From: Micromonospora sp. 15K316
Lineage (GTDB): Bacteria > Actinomycetota > Actinomycetes > Mycobacteriales > Micromonosporaceae
Length of the DNA stretch: 33,129 nt
Reading direction: 5' to 3'
Assembly: GCF_004348525.1 (NCBI RefSeq)
Contig: NZ_SMKG01000043.1
Span: 1 to 33,129 of the forward strand
Positions within the stretch are counted from its first letter, which is position 1. Each line of letters begins with the position of its first letter. Below the pieces are notes generated by a model. It was not told the DNA's origin. It saw nothing but the letters and a program-made list of their open reading frames with translations, and made no database searches. Positions 1-7,938 of the stretch are shown one piece after another. The translations under genes and the position numbers were made by a program.

Positions 1-463
1 CCCGTACCCGCCCGGAGGTGGAGGCGTTGCACCGGAAGCGGCTCGCGGTGGCGCGGCGGGTGCCGGGGCTCGGCTTCTGGGCGGGCCTCTCGACGGGGAG
101 TTCGTCGGCTGGTGGATCCTCGAGCCGCCGGAGCGCGCCGACCAGGGCCCGGTGGCGGGTCAGGCCGAGCTGGGCTACCGGCTCCTGCGCCGGTACTGGC
201 GCCGGGGGTTGGCCAGCGAGGGAGCCCGCGAACTGGTCCGGCACGGCTTCGCGGAGCTGGGCCTGAACCGGATCTTCGCCGAGACGATGACGGTGAACGA
301 GGGCTCGCGCGCCACGATGGCCTCGGTCGGACTGCGCTACGTCCGGACCTTCCATCTGGACTTCGACGATCCGCTGCCCGGCACGGAGCTCGGTGAGGTC
401 GAGTACGCGATCACCCGGGACGAGTGGCTCGCCGCCCGCTCGACCGAGGCCGCACGCAGCTGA
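1..463 (+). pseudogene. GNAT family N-acetyltransferase, 5'-partial and frameshifted
   Basis: The C-terminal part of a RimJ/RimL-like GNAT acetyltransferase, which transfers acetyl from acetyl-CoA to an amine. The stretch AELGYRLLRRYWRRGLASEG (codons from about 167) is the acetyl-CoA-binding motif A region. It is followed by LNRIFAETMTVNEGSR and GLRYVRTFH, typical of the C-terminal half. The stop is TGA at 461-463. Codons from base 3 (RTRPEVEALHRKRL...GFWAGL) and codons from base 2 (LDGEFVGWW onward) join into one family-like protein only if the frame changes by one base near 86-91. One base therefore seems missing there, so the gene is either broken or carries a sequence error. The N-terminus lies before the window. 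The family call is solid. Whether it is a true pseudogene is not settled. It converges with the next gene 38 bases away. Confidence 0.72.
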
Positions 464-500
464 CCCGGGTCGCGTGGCGGAGGCCGGACCGCGTGCCGGA

Positions 501-1541
501 TCAGGCGTGGTCGTTCGGCGCGGGGCCGACGCCGACGTGCAGCCGGTAGATCCAGACCGGGTAGTCCACCCGGTTCACGCCCCCGGAGAGGCCCGGCGTG
601 CGGTGCAGCTGCGCTGCGGGCAGCCAGAGGTCGCCCCCGGAGTCGACCCACATGGCGTCCACCCAGGCCAGGCGGGGGTCCGCGACGAGCGTCGCCACCG
701 CACGCTCCGGGGTGATGGTGAGCACCCGCCGCCGCTCGGCGTCGCTGAGGTAGATCGTGCCGGCCGCGTCGATGGCGGTGCCACCGGTGGTCGGGGTGTC
801 GAGCCACGGCTCGACGTACCCGGACACGGTGGCGGGGTCGAGCGCCGGGTCGTCGAGCCAGCGGGTCTCGATGCGGGACAGGCCGCCTGAGGCGGGCTGG
901 TAGTACAGGTGGCGTCCGTCAGGTGACACCTCCAGTTGGTCCGCGTGCAGGACGATCTCGTCGCCGGCGGCGTCGTGCAGCACCTCCCCGTCGGCGACCA
1001 GTCGCCGCCCGACCGTGCTGGGGTGCCCGTCCAGCACTCGACGGGCCCGCCCGGACGTGAGATCGAGCACGATCAGGCCGGGCGAGCCCGCGTCGGTGAG
1101 GTAGGCGGTCGAGCCGTTGAACCGCACGTCGTCGACGTAGCTCTCCTCCCGTACCGCGTCCGCGAGGTGGTAGATCCGGGTCACCGCGCGGGTGGCCGGG
1201 TCCGTCACGATCAGCCGGGCGGCGCCGGGCACCTGCGGTCGGCCCGGCCCCGGGGCGCCCGAGTCGATGATCCACAGTTGGCCGTCCGGCCCGGCCCGTA
1301 CGCCGTTGACGTGCACGTACGCCCCGTCGGCGCGCGGCTCGTCCTGGACCGCGTTCCACGACTCGTCCGGCCACGGCACCCGCCGGCCGTCCGGCAGCAC
1401 CTCGGCGACCTGCGCACCGGGTGAATCCGCGGCGGGGAAGCTCACGAAGACGTGCCCCTCGACGGTCGTCACGCCGGTGCAGACGCGGTCGTTCCGCACC
1501 GTCGGGATCAGGCGCGCGTCGGTCCGGGTCGGCATCGGCAT
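501..1541 (-). CDS. Major royal jelly protein/SMP-30-like beta-propeller protein
   Basis: A protein of 346 residues resembling bacterial members of the major royal jelly/yellow family, a six-bladed beta-propeller related to SMP-30/gluconolactonase. Blade-like segments recur: NGVRAGPDGQLWIIDSG, YVDDVRFNGSTAYLTDAGSPG, LIVLDLTSGRARRVLDGHPS, QLEVSPDGRHLYYQP, TAIDAAGTIYLSDAERR and AMWVDSGGDLWLPAAQ. The ATG at 1541 is chosen because GGAGGA lies about five bases upstream; the frame stays open to 1721 but that extension is arginine-rich and unlike the family. No signal peptide is visible with this start. Substrate and role are unknown; family members bind small ligands or act as lactonases. It is divergent from the M14 peptidase gene, so the two share a 167-base promoter region. 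Confidence 0.72.
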   Translation of the reverse strand: MPMPTRTDARLIPTVRNDRVCTGVTTVEGHVFVSFPAADSPGAQVAEVLPDGRRVPWPDESWNAVQDEPRADGAYVHVNGVRAGPDGQLWIIDSGAPGPGRPQVPGAARLIVTDPATRAVTRIYHLADAVREESYVDDVRFNGSTAYLTDAGSPGLIVLDLTSGRARRVLDGHPSTVGRRLVADGEVLHDAAGDEIVLHADQLEVSPDGRHLYYQPASGGLSRIETRWLDDPALDPATVSGYVEPWLDTPTTGGTAIDAAGTIYLSDAERRRVLTITPERAVATLVADPRLAWVDAMWVDSGGDLWLPAAQLHRTPGLSGGVNRVDYPVWIYRLHVGVGPAPNDHA

Positions 1542-1642
1542 GCGCTCCTCCAGCGTGGCGAGGCGTCGGACCCGGGGAGCGGGTGACCGGCGGCCCTTTC
1601 CCGGGGTCCGGCCGGCCAAACACCGCCCCGACGCCCGGCGCC

Positions 1643-1671
1643 TTGACAGATGTCGATCTATCGACTGGTGT
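1643..1671 (+). promoter_or_regulatory. Candidate promoter with palindrome in the spacer
   Basis: A perfect TTGACA -35 box lies at 1643-1648. A weak -10 candidate, TGGTGT, lies at 1666-1671 after 17 bases. The spacer holds an inverted repeat, GTCGAT at 1652-1657 and ATCGAC at 1660-1665, separated by CT. It lies upstream of the M14 carboxypeptidase gene (start 1709, with AGGAGG at 1699-1704). A repressor bound here would block RNA polymerase, so this is a plausible operator. That role is inferred. Confidence 0.45.
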
Positions 1672-1708
1672 GGGAGGTCAGCGACATCGATTTCCGTCAG
1701 GAGGGCAC

Positions 1709-3853
1709 ATGATCGTCCCACGACGGTGGGCGGCCGCGGCCACCGCAGCGATCCTGGTCAGCACGGTGCTGTCCCATCCCGGTTCCGGCGCCGCCGCGCC
1801 GAGCCCCGCCCCGCCACCCAGGGTGGCCCTGGCCGACGGCGAGACGGCACTGGTCCGGGTGCAGCTCCGCGACCAGGCACAGCTCGACCAATTGGTGGCC
1901 CGCGGCGCGGACCTCGCCAACCGGCCCCGGTCGGCGGACGGGCGGATCCTCGCCGACCTCGTGCTCACCGACATCCAGCTCGCCGAGCTGACCGCCCAGG
2001 GAGCCACAGCGCTCCAGGTGGTGCAGCGGCCGGGCGACGGCGAGCGGCACTTCGCGGAGAGCCTCCGCGCGGCCCAGGCGCGAACCGCCGCCGGGCTCCG
2101 CGCCCCGGCCGCCGGCCAGCGCACCGCGAACGCGGCGGCCGTGGACACGCTCCAGTTCCTCCAGGCGTACTGGTGGACCAGCGGTGGGCAGACGTTCGTG
2201 CAGACCCAGGTCGCCACGACCGCCACCGACGACCCGGACGTCGAGATCACCGTGAGCTGGCGGACCGCCGACGGCACGACGGGCTCGTTCCCGCTCTTCC
2301 GGTTCGAGGACTCGGGCGAGTACCAGTACCACTACGCGCAGCCCGTGCCGGTGCCGAGCCGGCCGGTCCAGGTGACGGCGACGTCCAGCCTGGGTGGGGT
2401 GAGTCGCCCCGTCACCCCGGCGCTCTGGCCCAACGCGGCCCCGCCGCCACTGCCCGAGGGCTACCAGAAGGACTTCATCGACGCGTACCTCACGCCGACT
2501 GACATCCAGGCGCGGATCAAGCGGCTGGCCCGCCAGTACCGCGACCTGGTGGACGTGATCGACCTGCCGAACAAGACCCAGGGATACCGGCGGACGGCCG
2601 CCGCGTACCTCGGTGACCCGGCGGCCGCCGCCGTCGTCGTGGAGTCGGTGCGCTTCGGTGACCAGGGCATGAACGGTGTCCAGGTCCGCACGGTCGACCC
2701 CGGCCGGGCGAACCGGCCGCTCACCGCGACCTACCGGGACCGGGTGCTGACCGTCTCCCTCGCCACCGACGGCGCCGGCAAGGTCACGAGCAGCACCGAC
2801 CAGGTCGCCGCCGTGATCAACGCGCGGTTCGCCAACCGGTTCCAGGCCTTCGTGGAGCAGGGCTCGGCCGGCCTGCCCATGCCGGTGGTCCCGCCGGTAC
2901 GCCTCGACGACGGGCTCCAGGGCACCGAGGTGCCGGCCAAGCCGTGGACGGTGCAGGCGTTGCGCATCGGCGTGCACCGCGACGGCTCCCGCATCGGCGT
3001 CCTGGCCTACTCCCAGGAGCACGCCCGGGAGTGGGCGACTCCGCTGGTCACGTTGGAGTTCGCGGAGCGGATGCTGGCCAACTCGCGTACCGACCCGGCC
3101 ACCCGGGAGCTGCTGGAGCAGACGGAGATCTTCGTCATCCCGGTGGTCAACCCGGACGGCGCGAACTACTCCTTCCACGACTTCGACTTCCAGCGCAAGA
3201 ACATGGTGAACCACTGCACCGGCACCAGCCGCGACCCGGCCAACCGCGACTCGTGGGGGGTGGACCTCAACCGCAACTACACGGTCGGCTCGCACTTCGA
3301 CGGCTACGTCGGCGCCAGCGGCAACTGCCTCTCCGGCTCGTACGCCGGCACCGGGGAGCTCTCCGAGGCGGAGAGCCGCAACGTCGTCGCGCTGGCCCGC
3401 AAGCACAGCAACATCCGGTTCGCGATGAACGTGCACTCCTACGGCGGGTACTTCATGTGGCCGCCGGGGGCGTACAAGGCCGACGGGCGGGTCACCCTGC
3501 CCCGGCCCTCGATCGACGAGTCGAAGCTCTTCCTGGACAGCGCGCGACGCATCGTCGGCGCGATCGCCCAGGAGCGCGGCACGGTCACCTGGCCGTCACA
3601 GACCGGCCCGGTCGCGGACGTGCTCTACTCGGCCGCCGGGAACTCCGCCGACGAGCTCTACTACGAGCTCGGGATCTTCGCCTGGGACTTCGAGGTGGGC
3701 AACGACCGCTGGAACCCGGCCACCGGCCAGTGGGAGGGCGTCGGCTTCCAGCCGCCGTTCGACGAGGCGCACGGCGAGGCGCAGGAGTACGCCGGCGGGC
3801 TCGTGGAGATGGTCCGGGTCGCCCGCGACTACGCCGCCGCGCAGGAGGGTTGA
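1709..3853 (+). CDS. Secreted M14 family zinc carboxypeptidase
   Basis: A 714-residue exported zinc metallocarboxypeptidase that would remove C-terminal residues from peptides. The start ATG follows AGGAGG by a few bases. The N-terminus is a signal peptide: MIVPRRW, a hydrophobic run AAAATAAILVSTVL, then an alanine/proline-rich cleavage zone near residue 30. Residues of about 30-380 form a long N-terminal region. The catalytic domain follows. Zinc ligands are His438 and Glu441 in EHAREW and His576 in NVHSYGG. Substrate carboxylate-binding Asn521-Arg522 lie in DLNRNY. The general base is Glu662 in DFEVGND. All M14 catalytic positions seem intact. At about 714 residues it is larger than digestive carboxypeptidases (300-400) and similar to other large actinobacterial secreted members. 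The gene is monocistronic and ends at a strong hairpin. Its substrate is unknown. Confidence 0.9.
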   Translation: MIVPRRWAAAATAAILVSTVLSHPGSGAAAPSPAPPPRVALADGETALVRVQLRDQAQLDQLVARGADLANRPRSADGRILADLVLTDIQLAELTAQGATALQVVQRPGDGERHFAESLRAAQARTAAGLRAPAAGQRTANAAAVDTLQFLQAYWWTSGGQTFVQTQVATTATDDPDVEITVSWRTADGTTGSFPLFRFEDSGEYQYHYAQPVPVPSRPVQVTATSSLGGVSRPVTPALWPNAAPPPLPEGYQKDFIDAYLTPTDIQARIKRLARQYRDLVDVIDLPNKTQGYRRTAAAYLGDPAAAAVVVESVRFGDQGMNGVQVRTVDPGRANRPLTATYRDRVLTVSLATDGAGKVTSSTDQVAAVINARFANRFQAFVEQGSAGLPMPVVPPVRLDDGLQGTEVPAKPWTVQALRIGVHRDGSRIGVLAYSQEHAREWATPLVTLEFAERMLANSRTDPATRELLEQTEIFVIPVVNPDGANYSFHDFDFQRKNMVNHCTGTSRDPANRDSWGVDLNRNYTVGSHFDGYVGASGNCLSGSYAGTGELSEAESRNVVALARKHSNIRFAMNVHSYGGYFMWPPGAYKADGRVTLPRPSIDESKLFLDSARRIVGAIAQERGTVTWPSQTGPVADVLYSAAGNSADELYYELGIFAWDFEVGNDRWNPATGQWEGVGFQPPFDEAHGEAQEYAGGLVEMVRVARDYAAAQEG

Positions 3854-3860
3854 CGGGGAT

Positions 3861-3889
3861 CGGGCCGGCCGGCGGCCGCGGCCGGCCCG
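3861..3889 (+). terminator. Hairpin terminator after the M14 carboxypeptidase
   Basis: Perfect 10-bp arms, CGGGCCGGCC at 3861-3870 and its reverse complement at 3880-3889, flank a 9-base loop starting seven bases after the stop codon. There is no T-tract, as is usual in high-GC actinobacteria. Confidence 0.6.
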
Positions 3890-3964
3890 TCACCCGCCCC
3901 GCCAGGAGCTGTCCCTACCGGGAGCTTCGTTTCGCCCCGGAACGGCCCGGGTAGGGGCACAGCC

Positions 3965-4228
3965 ATGGATGAGAACACGGCACATCTGGTCGGCGGTCCC
4001 CGGGACGGCAGCAGCCACGACACCAGCGGGGACGCCCTCGTCGAACTCGAGATCGACGGAATGATCCACCGCTACATCAGAACCACGAAGCAGCACGACG
4101 GCGGCGGCGTGGTCTATGCGTACGACGGGATGGTGGCGCCGGGCGGCGGTGAGCCGGGCGTCGAGGACCCGGCCGCGCGCGTGGCCTCGCCCCGGGCCGA
4201 CGCCGAGGAGCGGGGTGGCGCGCACTGA
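3965..4228 (+). CDS. Small conserved actinobacterial protein with an LVGGPRDG start
   Basis: A soluble 87-residue protein with no membrane segment. Residues 8-15 read LVGGPRDG, an opening I associate with small actinobacterial proteins of unknown function. It is followed by a beta-rich core (ALVELEIDGMIHRYIRTT, then VVYAYDGM) and a disordered acidic/glycine tail. The start ATG at 3965 follows a purine-rich TAGGGG about nine bases upstream. The gene stands alone between two hairpins. I cannot assign a function. The composition and the conserved-looking opening make a real gene likely. Confidence 0.65.
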   Translation: MDENTAHLVGGPRDGSSHDTSGDALVELEIDGMIHRYIRTTKQHDGGGVVYAYDGMVAPGGGEPGVEDPAARVASPRADAEERGGAH

Positions 4229-4335
4229 GGGTTCGCCGCCGCGCCCGCCGGCTGCGGATGAACCGCGGCTGGCCGGGTAAGCGGCACCATCCTGGCGGAG
4301 GAGGACCAGGGTCGCGGCGATACCGCGACCGGACG

Positions 4336-4367
4336 CGCGGGCGGGCGGCGAGGGCCGCCCGCCCGCG
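4336..4367. terminator. Bidirectional hairpin between convergent genes
   Basis: A perfect 14-bp stem (4336-4349 with 4354-4367) closes a 4-base GAGG loop. It lies 107 bases after the stop of the small gene ending at 4228 and 12 bases from the stop of the minus-strand membrane protein gene, so it can serve both. Confidence 0.75.
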
Positions 4368-4379
4368 TGCCGCCGGAGG

Positions 4380-4919
4380 TCAGTTCCCGGTGATCCAGTT
4401 CCAGGCGGAGACGACCCACTCGGTCTGCTGGAGCCAGGCGACGCCCAGTCCGACGAGGAAGACCGCCGTGATCAGGTGAGCGCCCCGCGCGGTACGCCGG
4501 ACCCGGCCGAGCTGCCGCTCGATCACCACCCGGCCGAGCAGCCGGGAGAGCGCGAAGAGGCCGACCGCTACCAACAGGCTCAGCACGAAGATCAGGAACG
4601 GTCCGGTCAGGTTGCCCTGACCGGAGATCGCCCAGATCCCCCAGCAGACGAAGGCGAAGAGCCCGGCCGCGGCGCTCCACTCACCGCCACGGCGCAGCTG
4701 CGCCAGATGCCAGCTGACCGGCCGCCGCGGCACGGGTTCGCCCGGCCAACCGGTGCCCGTCGGCTCATCCACGACCGGGAACGGTTCGGTACGCGACGTC
4801 TGCGGCTGGCCGACCGAGGCCACCCCGCGGCGGAAGCCGTCCCGCTGCTGCGGCACCACCCCGGGCTGCGGCGGCACCTCCACGGTCCGCTCCGCCCACG
4901 GCTGTGTCTGGTCCGCCAT
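4380..4919 (-). CDS. Hypothetical three-helix membrane protein
   Basis: A 179-residue protein with a polar, proline- and glutamine-rich N-terminal half (residues 1-75). Three hydrophobic stretches follow: GLFAFVCWGIWAI (about 86-98), GPFLIFVLSLLVAVGLFAL (about 105-123) and LITAVFLVGLGVAWL (about 148-162). A basic loop, LLGRVVIERQLGRVRRTARG, separates the last two. The ATG at 4919 is chosen because GAGGGGA precedes it. An in-frame extension to 5219 exists but has no coding character. It is probably an integral plasma-membrane protein with a cytoplasmic N-terminus. I do not recognise a named family. It is divergent from the next gene. Confidence 0.65.
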   Translation of the reverse strand: MADQTQPWAERTVEVPPQPGVVPQQRDGFRRGVASVGQPQTSRTEPFPVVDEPTGTGWPGEPVPRRPVSWHLAQLRRGGEWSAAAGLFAFVCWGIWAISGQGNLTGPFLIFVLSLLVAVGLFALSRLLGRVVIERQLGRVRRTARGAHLITAVFLVGLGVAWLQQTEWVVSAWNWITGN

Positions 4920-5112
4920 GCTCGTCCCCTCCCCCTGCCCGACGGCGTCGACGACGCCTGGGTCCGAGGGTAGCCACCCGGCAAATCGGTCGCCGAGCCC
5001 GGCGGTACCCGTCTGCGGACGGACCGGACCGGCACCGCCGATCCTCGGCCGCCTGCCCGGTCGCCGATGACGACGGGCGGCGGTACCCGGGCCGCGACGG
5101 TACGGTCGGGGG

Positions 5113-5445
5113 ATGGGCGATGCGGAGCGACGGCGACGCCGGCTGCGGCACCAGGGCGGTGAGCAGACCCGGGACTCCGACGGACCGTCGGCGAGCACCG
5201 CACGGGTGCACGACGGCACCGAGCCGTCCCGCCGCCGCGGCCCGGCCGGCGACGACCGGGAGAGCGAGCGCGGGCTACGCGGCCTGGTCGGCTCCGGTTC
5301 GTCGCAGGTGCGGCCCAGCGCGGCCCTGCGGGCGCGGGACGCCGCCCGGCCGACCGATCAGGACCTGGCCGAGGCCGAGGAGCGGGTCGTGGTCGTCCGA
5401 CGCAACTGGGTGCCCCGCGAGGAGCTGCCCCGCTCGCCGCGCTGA
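5113..5445 (+). CDS. Small basic, largely disordered protein, probably leaderless mRNA
   Basis: A 110-residue protein rich in Arg, Ser, Gly and Asp. The first 55 residues are low-complexity. The C-terminal half looks conserved: RGLRGLVGSGSSQVRPSAAL, a short helical RPTDQDLAEAEERVVVVRR segment, then NWVPREELPR. A -10-like TACGGT at 5101-5106 lies six bases before the ATG, and there is no well-spaced Shine-Dalgarno, so the mRNA is probably leaderless. The function is unknown. The gene converges on rpiB. Confidence 0.55.
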   Translation: MGDAERRRRRLRHQGGEQTRDSDGPSASTARVHDGTEPSRRRGPAGDDRESERGLRGLVGSGSSQVRPSAALRARDAARPTDQDLAEAEERVVVVRRNWVPREELPRSPR

Positions 5446-5536
5446 ACCCGGTCGAGGGCGCGTCCTCGATCGTCCCCGACCCGTCGCCGGCGACCAATCG
5501 GTCGCGACCACCGGTCGTGGCCTCGACCCGGGCGGG

Positions 5537-6004
5537 TCAGGGCAGCGGAGGAAGCTCCCGGCTCGCCTCGTACGCGGCGACCTGCCTGATCCGGCGGGCG
5601 TGCCGCTCGTTGCCGGAGAACGGAGTGGTGAGGAACGCCTCGACGATGCCTGTCGCCTCGTCGAGGGTGTGCTGGCGGGCCCCGACCGCCACGATGTTCG
5701 CGTCGTTGTGCTCCCGGGACAACTGGGCGGTCTCGACGTTCCAGGCGAGCGCCGCCCGCACACCGGCGATCTTGTTGGCGGCGATCTGCTCGCCGTTGCC
5801 GGAACCGCCGATCACCACGCCGAGGCTCCCCTCGTCGGCCACCACCCGGTCGCCGGTGTGCAGGCAGAAGGCCGGGTAGTCGTCGTCGGGGTCGAAGACG
5901 CGCGGACCGACGTCCACCACCTCGTAGCCCTGGTTGGCCAGGTAGCTGGCGAGGTGCACCTTCAGCTCGTAGCCGGCGTGGTCGGATCCCAGGTAGACGC
6001 GCAT
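5537..6004 (-). CDS. rpiB: Ribose-5-phosphate isomerase B
   Basis: A cytosolic enzyme of the pentose phosphate pathway that interconverts ribose 5-phosphate and ribulose 5-phosphate. The 155-residue protein is close to full family length and starts with the diagnostic MRVYLGSDHAGYELK (Asp8, His9). Residues 65-74 (IGGSGNGEQI) match the actinobacterial type, in which a glutamate (here Glu72) replaces the catalytic cysteine of E. coli RpiB. REHNDAN and a C-terminal FSGNERHARRI follow. The ATG at 6004 is chosen because it fits the family N-terminus exactly; the frame extends further upstream without family similarity. It lies 69 bases downstream of the DUF1015 gene on the same strand and may be cotranscribed with it. 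Confidence 0.93.
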   Translation of the reverse strand: MRVYLGSDHAGYELKVHLASYLANQGYEVVDVGPRVFDPDDDYPAFCLHTGDRVVADEGSLGVVIGGSGNGEQIAANKIAGVRAALAWNVETAQLSREHNDANIVAVGARQHTLDEATGIVEAFLTTPFSGNERHARRIRQVAAYEASRELPPLP

Positions 6005-6073
6005 ACCGCGCAGTCTCTCAGGCCGCGCCCGGTGACGCTGCGGGGGCGGCGCCACCGGGCGGTTCGTCACAGC

Positions 6074-7273
6074 TCAGCGCGGCAGCTCGGCGACCACCAG
6101 GCCGCCGCGCGCCTTCGGCGTGAACCAGGTGCTCTTGCGCGGCATCTTCTCCCGGGCCAGGTTCACCGCGACGAAGTCGTCCACGGTCACCGGGGCGATC
6201 AGGACGGCGAGCTCGGCACGACCGGAGTCGACCTCCCCGGTCAGCCAGCTCGCCGGATAGTCACCGCCGACGTAGGTGATCCGCTTGTCGCCCGGGTCGA
6301 GGCCGAGCGCGTCACGCAGCAGCAGCCGCTCGACCAGCGCGTGGTCCAGGTTCTCCAGCCGGCCGCCCGCGACGTGCGGCAGCCGCACCGCGTACCCCCG
6401 GCCGGCGAGCCGGAGGTGGACGGTCCCGCCGGTGGCCGGGACCTCGACCGGCCCGGCGATCGGGCTGACCTCGGCGCCGGCGGCGCGCAGGCGCTCCACC
6501 AGCTCGTCGCCGCTGGTGGTCAGCTCGCTGACCAGCCGGTTGTACGGCTGGATGGCGACCGAACGCGGCGTGGTCACCACCGCCAGGAAACGCGACAGTC
6601 CGCCGGTCTGCGCGGCGAGGCTGCGATGGTTGCCGTCGGCCACCACCAGCTCGCCGCCGCCGGCGAGGCTGGTCAGCTCCTCCTGCTGCCGCCCCGGTCC
6701 GACCAGCCAGATCGCGTGGGTACGCCCCGCCTGGTCGGTGTCGGTGGCGGCCGGCGCGCCCGCCGCCTCGGTGGCCGCCGCGAGCGCCTCGTGCAGCTGC
6801 TCCCCGCGTCCGGTCTGCAGCAGCAGCACCGGCGAGAGAAGGTGACCGAGCGACTCGGCCAGGGCGACCCGCTCCCGGACCTTGGCGATGAAGACGTCCT
6901 CGTTCCGGATCACCAGACCGGGCTCGTCGGCCCGGGTGGAGATCTGGTCGGTGTCCACCATCGCGAAGAGCCCGTACGCCGACTCCTCACCCGGCGCGGT
7001 GATCCGGTAGAGCACGACCACCTGCTCGGCCGGGGTGTAGCTCCCGTCGGCCTTCGCCTCGGCCAGCCGGGCCACCGCGTCGGGCAGCGCCTCGAGGAAG
7101 GACCTGCCGAGACTCTCCGGGGCCCGGTGCGGCATCTCGATGCCGAGGGCACTGTGCGGGTTCGCCTCGATGATCGCGGTGATCTCCGCGTCGTCGGCGA
7201 ACTCGTCGTAGTTCTGCGCGCCGGTGCCGCCAGTGGTGATCCAGGCCCGGGCGATCGGATGCACGACCGTCAT
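6074..7273 (-). CDS. DUF1015 family protein
   Basis: A 399-residue soluble protein of the DUF1015 family, whose biochemical role is not established. Recognisable segments are the N-terminal VHPIARAWI, NPHSALGIEMPHR, a long alternating core with the conserved LVVADGNHRSLAAQ (aspartate-glycine-asparagine-histidine), and a C-terminal DPGDKRITYVGG and LAREKMPRKSTWFTPKARGG. The last segment ends in PKARGGLVV, typical of this family. The ATG at 7273 fits the family start. A -10-like TAGCGT (minus strand) ends eight bases before the ATG, so the leader would be very short or absent. It lies directly upstream of rpiB on the same strand. Confidence 0.82.
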   Translation of the reverse strand: MTVVHPIARAWITTGGTGAQNYDEFADDAEITAIIEANPHSALGIEMPHRAPESLGRSFLEALPDAVARLAEAKADGSYTPAEQVVVLYRITAPGEESAYGLFAMVDTDQISTRADEPGLVIRNEDVFIAKVRERVALAESLGHLLSPVLLLQTGRGEQLHEALAAATEAAGAPAATDTDQAGRTHAIWLVGPGRQQEELTSLAGGGELVVADGNHRSLAAQTGGLSRFLAVVTTPRSVAIQPYNRLVSELTTSGDELVERLRAAGAEVSPIAGPVEVPATGGTVHLRLAGRGYAVRLPHVAGGRLENLDHALVERLLLRDALGLDPGDKRITYVGGDYPASWLTGEVDSGRAELAVLIAPVTVDDFVAVNLAREKMPRKSTWFTPKARGGLVVAELPR

Positions 7274-7315
7274 GCGTGCTGACGCTACCGTCGCCGGGCC
7301 GGCCGGGGACGTGGA

Positions 7316-7354
7316 CCCGGGCCGCCGTCCAACAGGTGAAAGCGGCGGCCCGGG
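7316..7354 (-). terminator. Hairpin terminator downstream of the hypothetical gene 7380-7781
   Basis: Perfect 11-bp arms, CCCGGGCCGCC at 7316-7326 and its reverse complement at 7344-7354, flank a 17-base loop. It lies 25 bases past the stop of the minus-strand gene and upstream of the DUF1015 gene. Confidence 0.55.
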
Positions 7355-7379
7355 CGGGTCGGTCAGCACGTGCCGGTGG

Positions 7380-7781
7380 TCAGAAGCGGCGGTCGCCGTT
7401 ACGGCGGTGCCGGCCCGCGGCGGCGGGCGGGCCGCTCGGGTCGGACGCGCCCGCCGGGCGGTTGACCGACGCCGGCTTGATCCGGCCGACCGGTGTGGGG
7501 GCGGTGTTCGACGCGGCCAGCAGGGCCGGCGTGGGGACCGCTCCGGACGGGGTCCGCCGGTTGCGGGCCGGCGCCGCGCCGGGCGGCGTCAGCCGGGACG
7601 TCGCCGCCACCCGGGCGACACCCACCACGATCGGCGGGGCGAGCAGGTCCGCCACGTCCCTGGGCAGGTCGGGTCGGACCGCCGGCCAGCGGGAGTCGTC
7701 GACCGACCAGTACGCGGGGGTCTCGGCCGCCTCTTCCGGGTTCAGCGGATCGTCGCCGGGGACATGGCGGTGCTTGGCCAT
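7380..7781 (-). CDS. Hypothetical protein, proline/alanine-rich tail
   Basis: A 133-residue protein starting MAKHRHVPGDDPLNPEEAAE. It then has a short ordered-looking part containing YWSVDDSRWPAVRPDLPRDV and APPIVVGVARVAA, and a disordered Pro/Ala/Arg tail. The ATG at 7781 has GGAGG seven bases upstream, which settles the start. On the minus strand a TAATTT lies about 25 bases before the ATG and is a reasonable -10 element. There is no signal peptide or membrane helix. I do not recognise the family, and the function is unknown. Confidence 0.6.
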   Translation of the reverse strand: MAKHRHVPGDDPLNPEEAAETPAYWSVDDSRWPAVRPDLPRDVADLLAPPIVVGVARVAATSRLTPPGAAPARNRRTPSGAVPTPALLAASNTAPTPVGRIKPASVNRPAGASDPSGPPAAAGRHRRNGDRRF

Positions 7782-7938
7782 CGGGATGCCTCCACGAGCT
7801 GCGAAATTACCGATTGCGAACGGCTGCGGCGGACATCCGGCCAAACGAGGTCGACGGCGGGGCGGTGACGGGCGGGGTAACGGTGTTAACAGGGGCGCCG
7901 CACCGCCGGCCGCGGCCACCCGGGGCCCCGCCCCGATC

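Noticed and set aside
1697..3436. 579-codon minus-strand open frame opposite the M14 peptidase
   Set aside because: Arg/Val/His-rich antisense sequence with no motif; the plus-strand gene is clearly coding.
4904..7282. 792-codon plus-strand open frame over rpiB and the DUF1015 gene
   Set aside because: No domain is visible and it lies opposite two well-conserved genes.
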